From Bradyrhizobium arachidis (GTDB lineage: Bacteria > Pseudomonadota > Alphaproteobacteria > Rhizobiales > Xanthobacteraceae), in contig NZ_CP077970.1 in assembly GCF_024758505.1 (NCBI RefSeq), positions 2,418,001 through 2,482,000 of the forward strand: DNA of 64,000 nucleotides. Reading direction: 5' to 3'. Of this stretch, positions 1 to 7,309 are shown one piece after another. Within the stretch, counting starts at the first letter, position 1. Each line of letters starts with the position of its first letter. The position numbers and the translations under genes were made by a program. The notes under the pieces are model-generated. The model was not told the origin of the DNA. It saw only the letters and a list, made by a program, of their open reading frames with translations, and ran no database searches.

Positions 1-1
1 C

Positions 2-1015
2 ACCGGCTGGCTCGGCGATCGCTGGAGCCGCCGCCACATGATGCTGATCTTCTTCCTCGGCATCGGCGCGTCCATGATCTCGGTCGGCTTTGTGCAGACG
101 CCGGCCCAACTCGGCGCCGCCCTGCTGGCGATCGGCATTTTTGCCTCGATCTACCATCCCGTCGGCACGGCCATGATCGTGTCCTATGCCGAAAAGCTCG
201 GCCGCGAGATGGGCATCAACGGCGTCTGGGGCAATCTCGGCGTGGCGTCGTCGGCGCTCGTCACCGGCGTGATCGGGCAATATTTTGGCTGGCGCTATGC
301 CTTCATCATCCCCGGCGTGGTCACGATGCTGATCGGCGTGGTCTTCGCGCTGTCAGTCGTGCACGAGGACCGCAAGGGATCGAAGCAGGCCGCGGCGCAA
401 GCGCGCGTCGCGAAGGAGGACATGTGGCGCGTGATCCTCGCGCTGCTGATCGTAGTGATCGCGATCTCCACCACCTTCAACGCCGTGACGGTGGCGCTGC
501 CAAAGCTGTTTGCCGAGCGGCTTGCCGATCTCACCAGCAGCCCGGCGCTGCTCGGGGTGATTGCGGCCGGCGTCTATGTGTTCGGCGCGATGACCCAGTA
601 CACGATCGGCCGTCTGCTCGATCACTACTCGCTGAAGACGGTGGCGCTGCCGCTGTCCTTCATGCTGGCGCCGTTCCTGTATCTGGCGGCGAGCCTACAA
701 AACCTGCCGCTGATTTTGGTTTCGATCGGCATCGTCATGGGTGCGTTCGGGCAGGTCACGGTCAACGACGCCATGGTCGGCAAATACACCACCGAAGAGT
801 GGCGCTCGCGCGCCTATGCGGTGCGCTATTTCGTCGGCTTCACGGCCGCGGGCGCGTCCGTCGGCCTGGTCGCCTGGCTCTACGAGCAGGGCGGTTTTGT
901 CACCATGCTGCACGCCTTTGCTGCGCTCTGCCTGCTGGCGATCGCAGCGGCGATCATCCTGCCGCGCGAGATCCGAACCCCCTCAGTCGTCCTGAGGCCG
1001 AGCCCGGCCGAGTAG
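2..1015 (+). CDS. MFS transporter, 5'-truncated by window edge
   Basis: This is the C-terminal part of a major facilitator superfamily permease. The reading frame is open from base 2, so the real start lies outside the window. The first residues read GWLGDRWSRRH, which matches the MFS motif A loop between TM2 and TM3, so about the first 60-70 residues are missing. Roughly nine to ten hydrophobic segments follow, with the usual central charged loop (EDRKGSKQ, around residue 120) separating the two halves. The substrate cannot be told from sequence. The stop is TAG, and the next gene begins 103 bp downstream on the same strand. A short piece of this gene (bases 724-770) is duplicated at 4115-4161. 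Confidence 0.9.
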   Translation, partial: TGWLGDRWSRRHMMLIFFLGIGASMISVGFVQTPAQLGAALLAIGIFASIYHPVGTAMIVSYAEKLGREMGINGVWGNLGVASSALVTGVIGQYFGWRYAFIIPGVVTMLIGVVFALSVVHEDRKGSKQAAAQARVAKEDMWRVILALLIVVIAISTTFNAVTVALPKLFAERLADLTSSPALLGVIAAGVYVFGAMTQYTIGRLLDHYSLKTVALPLSFMLAPFLYLAASLQNLPLILVSIGIVMGAFGQVTVNDAMVGKYTTEEWRSRAYAVRYFVGFTAAGASVGLVAWLYEQGGFVTMLHAFAALCLLAIAAAIILPREIRTPSVVLRPSPAE

Positions 1016-1118
1016 CAGGTCTCGCCGCGGATATTTCAGCCTTGCGTTCGATCTGAGATATCGTGCAGTCTGTGAGGATAATTCCATCGACCCTTTTTAG
1101 AACCAGGACATTTGTCAA

Positions 1119-1964
1119 ATGCCAGAGCCAACGCCAAATCCCCGTGGTGCAGAGTTTTGGAACAACACGATGGGGCACACATGGGTTTCGCAGCAAGCCG
1201 TGATCAGTGACGTCTTCACATCGGTCACGCGCGTCAGCCTTGATGCCGCGGCAGTAGAGCCGGGCGAGCACGTGATCGATGTCGGATGCGGCACCGGCGA
1301 CACATTGTTGGCCTTTGCCAAGGTTGTTGGACCATCCGGCGCCGTGTTGGGCGTCGACGTCTCAGTCCCCATGCTCGACTTCGCCAAGCATCGCGCCGCC
1401 GAGGCGACACTTGGTAACGCGGCCTTTGCACTGGCCGACGCGACGAGCTACGCCTTCGAGCCGCGCTGGGCGGATCTGGTCTATTCGCGGTTCGGCGTGA
1501 TGTTCTTCGATGACCCTGTCAGGGCCTTCACCAATATCCGCAGCGGCATGAAGGCGGGCGGGCGTTTGGTATTCGTCTGTTTTCGGACCATGCCGGAGAG
1601 TCCGTGGTTTGGTGTGCCGATCGAGGCTGCACGGCCGCATCTGCCGCCTCAACTGCCGGTGGATCCGTTGGCACCGGGGATGTTTTCGTTCGCGCGCGAG
1701 GAGCGCCTGCGAGGCATTCTGGCCGGGGCTGGGTTTCGCGAGATAGAGATCAAGGCGACCGACGTCCCGATCGATGGCAAGGACACCGCAACAAGCATGG
1801 CGTTCATCACGCAGGCTGGCCCGTTGCCTGCGCTCCTCGAAAATGCCTCGGACGAGCAACGGATGCGCGCCACGGAAGCGGTTCGCAACGCGCTCGCCGC
1901 AAATATCGGACCAGACGGGCGCGGCCTGCATGTGGGTCTGTGGCTTGTGTCGGCGCTGGCTTAA
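1119..1964 (+). CDS. class I SAM-dependent methyltransferase
   Basis: A 281-residue soluble methyltransferase. The SAM-binding motif I, VIDVGCGTGDTLL, lies near residue 50, followed by an acidic motif II region (VLGVDVSVPMLDFA) and the ADATSYAFE segment expected at the adenine-binding loop, giving a Rossmann-like Methyltransf_11/25 domain. The N-terminus (WNNTMGHTWV) resembles small-molecule methyltransferases of the UbiE-like group. The acceptor is unknown. No strong Shine-Dalgarno sequence precedes the ATG. The stop codon abuts an interspersed palindromic repeat. The next gene, another methyltransferase, is on the opposite strand, so the two converge. Confidence 0.85.
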   Translation: MPEPTPNPRGAEFWNNTMGHTWVSQQAVISDVFTSVTRVSLDAAAVEPGEHVIDVGCGTGDTLLAFAKVVGPSGAVLGVDVSVPMLDFAKHRAAEATLGNAAFALADATSYAFEPRWADLVYSRFGVMFFDDPVRAFTNIRSGMKAGGRLVFVCFRTMPESPWFGVPIEAARPHLPPQLPVDPLAPGMFSFAREERLRGILAGAGFREIEIKATDVPIDGKDTATSMAFITQAGPLPALLENASDEQRMRATEAVRNALAANIGPDGRGLHVGLWLVSALA

Positions 1965-2122
1965 GGCATGATCCGGACACCGCAGGCCGCCTAGGGCATG
2001 ATCCGGAAAAGTGCGCAGCGGTTTTCCCTCGCGACAAACGCGGACGCGTTTGCGCGGAGATCATGCTCAAACAAGAAGCTAAAGCGCGATTACGATTCAA
2101 CCTGAACGCATCGCGCTTTAGG
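1965..2122. repeat. interspersed palindromic intergenic repeat
   Basis: The block starts directly after the stop codon. GGCATGATCCGGA occurs twice (1965-1977 and 1995-2007). It contains a short palindrome, AAACGCG/CGCGTTT (2036-2051), and a longer stem, AAAGCGCGAT (2081-2090) pairing with ATCGCGCTTT (2110-2119). I recognise this arrangement as a repeat type scattered through Bradyrhizobium-like genomes; that is from memory, not searched. It may also act as a transcription terminator between the convergent methyltransferase genes. Confidence 0.65.
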
Positions 2123-2160
2123 GCATATCTTCGTCAAGTCGACGACAGCGTCCTGAAGCT

Positions 2161-2312
2161 TCAGGGTGAGTTCTTGCCCACCGTGAAGACGTACATGTTG
2201 CTGAAAGTCTCGGGATGATCGGCTTCGAAGCGGTGCCATTGATCCAAATTGGCCTCATCGGCCACGCCCGGAAACTGCTTGTGAAACCTGTCGATCACCG
2301 TCCGGTCGTCAC
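2161..2312 (-). pseudogene. out-of-frame C-terminus of the TPR-methyltransferase
   Basis: Reading the minus strand past the annotated stop in the shifted frame gives about 50 residues beginning DDRTVIDRFHKQF, passing WHRFEADHPETF and ending FTVGKNSP before TGA at 2161-2163. This looks like the natural end of the TPR-methyltransferase upstream. The two frames would be joined by one extra G in the plus-strand run of six G at 2313-2318. It is therefore either a real frameshift, a slippage site or a sequencing error. Confidence 0.7.
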
Positions 2313-4010
2313 GGGGGGATCGAAGGCCAGGAAGGACAGATCGTTGTCCTTCAGAAACGCAGCGATCCCGGGGATGGTGAAACGATGCTCCATGACGTTG
2401 AACAGCAGGTCGCGGCAGCCGCTCATGCTGTAGAAATCACTCGCACCAAACAGCTCTTTCCATTGTTTCGCCTCGCGGATGATGTCCTGGCGACATCGTC
2501 TGATGTCTTCGGCCGTGGCGCGGTAACCGCGCGCCGCGATCCAGGCTCGGGCCTCGACGATCAGCTGGCGCGCCAGATCGCTGTAGAGTCCGATGCGCAT
2601 CGTGCCGCCCGGCCGTAACAGTGAGGCCAGCACGCGCCACCCGGACGTCGGCTCCGCGAGGTGATGGAGCACGCCGACCGACTCGATGCTGTCGAACGTG
2701 CGACCGATCGACCCCAGCTCCAGGATATCCGCCTGCGCATATTCGATGTTACGCAAGCCAAGCTCGCGCGTTTTCCGGCGCGCGTAGGCGAGGCTGGCCA
2801 TGCTGATGTCGACCGCGAGCAAGCGTGCGTTTGGATGGATTTGCGCGGTCTGAATCGCGTGCGAGCCGGTCCCGCAACCGGCAATCAGGATATCCCGCTC
2901 GGCTTGCTGTTCCGCGGTCGGGACAATCCTCCCCCGCGCCAGATCGGAGGCAAATGCGTTCAGCGGATTGATGGTCCAGCGCGGATAAGGATTTTCCTCG
3001 TACTGGCGCATCACCTCGACCGATACGCTGTTCTTGATGGGGGTGAGCGTCGCAATGGCTGCGCGTTCGTCCGCCTCCGCAAGCGGTTCGCGGAGCTGCA
3101 CCCGCAGCAGGCCGGTGACGGCCGCAGGCCAGTCCCGGCGCAGAACCGTTTCCGCTGCCGCAATCGCTTGAAGCGGGACATAGGCTGCGACGACCGCCAG
3201 CGCCAGTGGGGCTATCTCGGCTCCTGACGCAAGGTCCCGCTCCAGTCGATTGCGCAGTCCGCCCGCAAGCTCGCTCTCCGCTGCGGTCTCCTCATAGACA
3301 TATTCGTTGATGAAGCATTGCCGGGCCAGTGCGCAGGCAAACGCGACGATATCGTCATCGCCGTCAGTCCGGCCCGGCGCGGCTGCCAGTCGCAGTAGCT
3401 CGGCGCGCGCATGTCGGAGCAAGGCCTCGAGTTCCATGCTTGCCAGCGTCGCCGCTTCCATTGCACAGCGCAGGAAGAGGTCCCTCGCCAGCGGGACGAT
3501 GCCGTCGGCGCCGAACAATTCGACAGTCGTGATCGCCTGCGGCCGCTTGCCCGCGATCCGCGCGACATATGTGGCGATGATGGGGCTCTGCAGGATGAAG
3601 GCGACGGCCTTCTCGTCCATGCCGAGTGCGAGCGCCTTGCTGAAATGCGCCATCGCCTTGCTGCGTTGACCCAGCGCCTGGTACGAATTGCCGGCGTTGT
3701 AGTGGCAAGCGGCGTTGGCTTCGTCCGAAGCAATCGCCTTTGCGAACGTCTTCACTGCGCTCCGGTGATCCCCGGATCGCTGCGCCATCAGGCCGAGAAG
3801 ATTGAGGCTCTGCACATGTGCAGGCTCGCGCGCGAGAATTTGGCGGCAAATCTCTTGCGCTTCGTGGCTGCGACCCGCTCGGTGCAGGCGGCCCGCCTCA
3901 GCGGCGAGGTCGGCAATGCCGAGGCTCTCCGGGCCGAGGGCGGACGCCGCTGGCCTCCTTGCGGACTCGTCGCGTCGCTTGTTGGCCGCCCGTCGTTCTT
4001 TTCGGTTCAT
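2295..4010 (-). CDS. TPR-repeat class I methyltransferase, frameshifted near the C-terminus
   Basis: A 571-residue protein with tetratricopeptide repeats at about residues 30-130 (for example GDHRSAVKTFAKAIA, LGQRSKAMAHFSKAL), a helical linker, and a SAM-dependent methyltransferase domain from about 350. The methyltransferase part is introduced by QYEENPYPRW and has motif I as ILIAGCGTGSHAI, then LAVDIS and the post-motif SVGVLHHL. TPR-methyltransferases of this kind are frequent in Bradyrhizobium; the substrate is unknown. The N-terminus is basic (MNRKERRAANKRR). The frame ends early, in a run of six C on the coding strand; a continuing frame encodes about 50 more plausible residues. It converges with the upstream methyltransferase gene. 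Confidence 0.8.
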   Translation of the reverse strand: MNRKERRAANKRRDESARRPAASALGPESLGIADLAAEAGRLHRAGRSHEAQEICRQILAREPAHVQSLNLLGLMAQRSGDHRSAVKTFAKAIASDEANAACHYNAGNSYQALGQRSKAMAHFSKALALGMDEKAVAFILQSPIIATYVARIAGKRPQAITTVELFGADGIVPLARDLFLRCAMEAATLASMELEALLRHARAELLRLAAAPGRTDGDDDIVAFACALARQCFINEYVYEETAAESELAGGLRNRLERDLASGAEIAPLALAVVAAYVPLQAIAAAETVLRRDWPAAVTGLLRVQLREPLAEADERAAIATLTPIKNSVSVEVMRQYEENPYPRWTINPLNAFASDLARGRIVPTAEQQAERDILIAGCGTGSHAIQTAQIHPNARLLAVDISMASLAYARRKTRELGLRNIEYAQADILELGSIGRTFDSIESVGVLHHLAEPTSGWRVLASLLRPGGTMRIGLYSDLARQLIVEARAWIAARGYRATAEDIRRCRQDIIREAKQWKELFGASDFYSMSGCRDLLFNVMEHRFTIPGIAAFLKDNDLSFLAFDPPVTTGR

Positions 4011-4114
4011 GTTCCCTCAACCGGTGCGGCAAATCAATCCACACCCCCGGGCAGACATAGGGCCGATCGCATATCCAGGATAATCTGGCAATTTTTCGCT
4101 GGGTGGCGGACGCC

Positions 4115-4161
4115 GATCGGCGTCGTCATGGGCGCGTTCGGGCAGGTCACGGTCAACGACG
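4115..4161 (+). repeat. displaced 47-bp copy of MFS transporter coding sequence
   Basis: Bases 4115-4161 match bases 724-770 of the MFS gene at 45 of 47 positions; the two differences are A/G at 731 versus 4122 and T/C at 742 versus 4133. The copy would encode IGVVMGAFGQVTVND, equivalent to the MFS internal peptide. It lies in non-coding DNA with no surrounding homologous frame, so it is a relic of a larger copy or a small displaced insertion. Confidence 0.8.
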
Positions 4162-4190
4162 GTCGGGACAAGCCCGGCCACGACGATGTG
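4162..4190. repeat. solo arm of a palindromic repeat
   Basis: The bases GTCGGGACAAGCCCGGCCAC followed by GACGATG closely resemble the right arm of the inverted repeat at 49499-49530 (GGCCGGGACAAGCCCGGCCA followed by TGACGAC). No partner arm is present here. It directly abuts the displaced MFS fragment. Confidence 0.55.
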
Positions 4191-4202
4191 GGAAAGTCCG
4201 TG

Positions 4203-4670
4203 CTACCTGAGGTCCGCTAGACTCAGATGAATTGTCCCGCCTGCGGCGCGCACCATCTGGTCTTCGGTAACGGCCTTGGTCGCCCTGTCCAGCTCAGCGT
4301 CGGCATGCCAATCGGAGCCGGTCGCTTCGCCATATTTCACGGTGTGAATGACGGCGCCGGCGGGAAGATAGACGTTGTGGCTGACCCGCGGCTCGGTCGT
4401 TAGCAATTGGCCGGGACGATAGACCTGAAGCGTGACTCCCTGCTCAATTCGCTGAGCAAAGGCCATCCAGCCGGATTGGACGATGTAGGTCTCTCGGACC
4501 TGTTCGTGAAAGTGGCTGTTCTGCCAGGCGCCTCGATCGCCGCCGACGGTGCGACTATAGGCGGAGCCATCCGTGGCTGTGAGCCGAAAGCGGTATTCAC
4601 CATTGTCCATCTGCTCGTGGCGCGTATGGACTCCCAGAGCGGCGGCGTCCTTGTCGCTCAGCAGTGGCAT
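4203..4670 (-). CDS. small cupin-like protein
   Basis: A 155-residue soluble protein. I start it at 4670 because GAGGA sits 5 bp before that ATG and no ribosome site supports the longer frame that opens at 4772. The centre (HFHEQVRETYIVQSGWM, then GQLLTTEPRVSHNVYLPAGAVIHTVKYG) has the beta-strand, His and Glu spacing of a single cupin barrel, with HFH and a downstream His as possible metal ligands. The function is unknown. The antiporter gene lies divergently 149 bp away. Confidence 0.65.
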   Translation of the reverse strand: MPLLSDKDAAALGVHTRHEQMDNGEYRFRLTATDGSAYSRTVGGDRGAWQNSHFHEQVRETYIVQSGWMAFAQRIEQGVTLQVYRPGQLLTTEPRVSHNVYLPAGAVIHTVKYGEATGSDWHADAELDRATKAVTEDQMVRAAGGTIHLSLADLR

Positions 4671-4819
4671 GTCATTCCTCACTCGCAACTTGATTCTTGA
4701 GCCCAATACGATCGAAATGATCTCGAAACCTATAGGCGAAGGCGCCGCAAAGCGGAACTCCGTTCGACCCAAATGGGTTCTATTCCTGTCGCGGTAGCGC
4801 GACGGGAAGAGCCTCTCAT

Positions 4820-7087
4820 ATGCGGTGGAGCCTGCTCCGGCCGGTCGTCCTTGCGAGCCCCGTGCTTCTGACCGCGACCATGGCCGCGGGCGCGGAAGGA
4901 CACAAATCGGCCGGACCCTCCGAGTTCCTGCTGATCGTGCAGATCGTGCTGCTGATCGCGGTCGGGCGCGGGCTCGGCGAGATCATGCAGCGGCTCGGCC
5001 AGCCCTCGGTCATGGGCGAACTGCTGGCCGGAATCCTCCTCGGGCCGTCCCTGTTCGGTTGGGTCTGGCCCGAGGCGCAGCACGCGATCTTCCCCAAGAC
5101 TCCCGAGCAGAAGGCGATGATCGACGGCATCGCCCAGTTCGGCATTTTGCTGCTCCTCCTGCTGACGGGCATGGAGACGGACCTCAAGCTGGTGCGCAGG
5201 GTCGGCAAGGCCGCGATTGCGATTTCGATCGCCGGCATCGTCGTGCCCTTCGCCTGCGGCTTTGCGCTCGGCGAGTTTCTTCCCGACGCGCTGCTGCCCA
5301 ACCCGCAGCAGCGGCTGGTGGCGTCGCTATTCATGGGAACGGCGCTGTCGATCTCGTCGGTCAAGATCGTTGCGGTGGTCGTCCGCGAGATGAACTTCAT
5401 GCGCCGCAATGTCGGGCAGATCATCGTTGCCACCGCCGTCATCGACGACACCATCGGCTGGATCATCATCGCGATCATCTTCAGCCTCGCGTCCCAGGGC
5501 ACGCTGGAATTCGGTGCGATTGCGAAGGCGGTGCTGGGAACGCTGGCCTTCCTCGCCGTCAGTTTCACGGTCGGGCGCTGGCTGGTGTTTCAGCTCATTC
5601 GCTGGGCCAACGACACTCTGGTCAGCGCGGCGCCCGTGATCACCGTGATCCTGCTCCTGATGAGTACCATGGCGCTGATCACGCATCTGATCGGTGTGCA
5701 CACCGTGCTCGGCGCCTTCGTCGCCGGCATTTTGGTCGGTGAATCCCCGATCTTGACGCGGCAGATCGACGAGCGCCTGCGGGGACTGATCAGCAGCTTC
5801 TTCATGCCGGTCTTTTTCGGCCTCGCCGGATTGAGCGCGGATTTGTCGGTGCTCAGGGATCCCAATTTGTTGCTGCTGACCGCGGTGCTCGTCGTGATCG
5901 CCAGCGTCGGCAAATTCGGCGGCGCCTTTGTCGGCGGCACGATGGGTGGTCTCAGCACAAGGGAATCGCTGGCACTGGCGAGCGGCATGAACGCCCGCGG
6001 ATCGACCGAGGTCATCATCGCGACCATCGGCCTGTCGATGGGCGTGCTGAGTCAAAATCTCTTCACGATGATCGTCACGATGGCGATCGTGACGACGATG
6101 GCAATGCCGCCGATGCTGCGCGCGACGCTGACGCGGCTTCCCCCGAGCAAGGACGAGGAGGCGCGGCTGGAGCGCGAGGAGTTCGAGAAGCGGGGCTTTG
6201 TCGCCAATCTCGAGCGCATGCTGCTGACGGTCGATGAAAGCGCCAATGCGACCTTCGCCGCGCATGTCACGGGGCTGCTCGGCGGTGCGCGCGGGCTGCC
6301 GATCACCGTGCTGCATATCGGTCGCCAGGCACAGCAGCAGGAGCAGAAGCGTGGCGAGGACGAGAGCCACGAGGCCGTGGTGAAGAAGGCCGCCGAGGTG
6401 GTCGGGAAAAGCACCGAGGAAGCGGTCGGCCACGTCGATGTCACCACGCGGGCGCGCCGGGCCAGGCTGGGCGAGGCCATCGGCGAGGAAGCCAAAAAGG
6501 GTTTTGATCTCGTGCTTGTCGGCGTCGATAAAGTCACGGCCACAAGCGACCGCTTCGACCGGAGGGTCGAAGATATCGCGGCCGAGTTCCAGGGGGCGCT
6601 CGCGATCGTCGCCGGCAAGGGAAATCATCTGAAGGACCCGATGCCCGCATCGTTCAACATCCTGGTTCCGGTCTCCGGCAGCGGCGTATCGCGACGCGGT
6701 GCCGAGGTGGCGGTTGCGCTGGCGCAGGCCGCGTCAGGCTCGCTCCGGGTGATCTATGTTGCGACGACACGGGACAAGGGCGTACGGCGCGCCGCCTCGC
6801 GCGCGCTGATCCAGGAGGAGGGCGTCCTGAAAGATGCCAGCGCGCTCGCCGCGCGCTACGACGTCGACATCACCACGACCTTGCGCAGCAACACCGCGCC
6901 GGAAGCCGCCATCCTGCGGGAAATCAAGGCTACCTGTGTCGATCTCGTCGTCATGGGTGTCGACCGCGTCCAGGCCGAGCACTTAAGCTTTGGCAGCGTG
7001 GCCGACGCCGTCATCCGGCAGTCCCGCGTATCGGTCCTGCTGGTATCGAGCGGTGAATCTCATCGACCGCCGGACAAGGAATCCTAG
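4820..7087 (+). CDS. CPA2-family cation:proton antiporter with C-terminal UspA domains
   Basis: A 755-residue inner-membrane protein. Residues about 35-435 form a Na+/H+ exchanger (KefB/CPA2 type) domain of about 12 helices, including GQPSVMGELLAGILLGPS near the N-terminus and the VIDDTIGW segment with the two Asp typical of ion-binding helices. An acidic linker follows (KDEEARLEREEFEKR). Residues about 455-600 and 610-745 are two universal-stress-protein-like domains; the second ends VADAVIRQSRVSVLLV, the usual UspA C-terminal pattern. Such fusions are thought to let nucleotide binding control ion exchange. The N-terminal hydrophobic stretch could be a signal or a first helix. It appears to be a single-gene unit followed by an AT-rich region. 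Confidence 0.88.
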   Translation: MRWSLLRPVVLASPVLLTATMAAGAEGHKSAGPSEFLLIVQIVLLIAVGRGLGEIMQRLGQPSVMGELLAGILLGPSLFGWVWPEAQHAIFPKTPEQKAMIDGIAQFGILLLLLLTGMETDLKLVRRVGKAAIAISIAGIVVPFACGFALGEFLPDALLPNPQQRLVASLFMGTALSISSVKIVAVVVREMNFMRRNVGQIIVATAVIDDTIGWIIIAIIFSLASQGTLEFGAIAKAVLGTLAFLAVSFTVGRWLVFQLIRWANDTLVSAAPVITVILLLMSTMALITHLIGVHTVLGAFVAGILVGESPILTRQIDERLRGLISSFFMPVFFGLAGLSADLSVLRDPNLLLLTAVLVVIASVGKFGGAFVGGTMGGLSTRESLALASGMNARGSTEVIIATIGLSMGVLSQNLFTMIVTMAIVTTMAMPPMLRATLTRLPPSKDEEARLEREEFEKRGFVANLERMLLTVDESANATFAAHVTGLLGGARGLPITVLHIGRQAQQQEQKRGEDESHEAVVKKAAEVVGKSTEEAVGHVDVTTRARRARLGEAIGEEAKKGFDLVLVGVDKVTATSDRFDRRVEDIAAEFQGALAIVAGKGNHLKDPMPASFNILVPVSGSGVSRRGAEVAVALAQAASGSLRVIYVATTRDKGVRRAASRALIQEEGVLKDASALAARYDVDITTTLRSNTAPEAAILREIKATCVDLVVMGVDRVQAEHLSFGSVADAVIRQSRVSVLLVSSGESHRPPDKES

Positions 7088-7141
7088 GGCACGGCCGCCG
7101 CGTGTGCCGCGTCGGCGGATTTAATTTGACTTCCCAAGTGG

Positions 7142-7182
7142 TTCAAAATATATAATTTTTATTTAATTTATTTATTTTATTT
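7142..7182. other. AT-rich tract in a GC-rich intergenic region
   Basis: The 222-bp gap between the antiporter and the coiled-coil gene holds about 40 bp made almost entirely of A and T (ATATATAATTTTTATTTAAT and onward), directly followed by GGGCGTCCCGCCCCCG. No gene is visible. It could be an UP-element-like promoter sequence, a binding site for an AT-preferring regulator of the MucR/Ros or H-NS-like type, or the T-rich tail of a terminator. None of these can be proven here. Confidence 0.5.
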
Positions 7183-7309
7183 TGGGCGTCCCGCCCCCGT
7201 GTTGCTGCGACATCATTGCGATCTAAGCGTGTTCTGACTGGGTACCGACATTATGCGAGCTGGCGGAGCAATCGCTCCATTGTAGTTGTTATCGAAAAAG
7301 GCGTGCTGC

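Noticed and set aside
5327..6628. A 433-codon frame opposite the antiporter
   Set aside because: His/Asp/Arg-rich antisense artefact inside a well-supported membrane protein gene.
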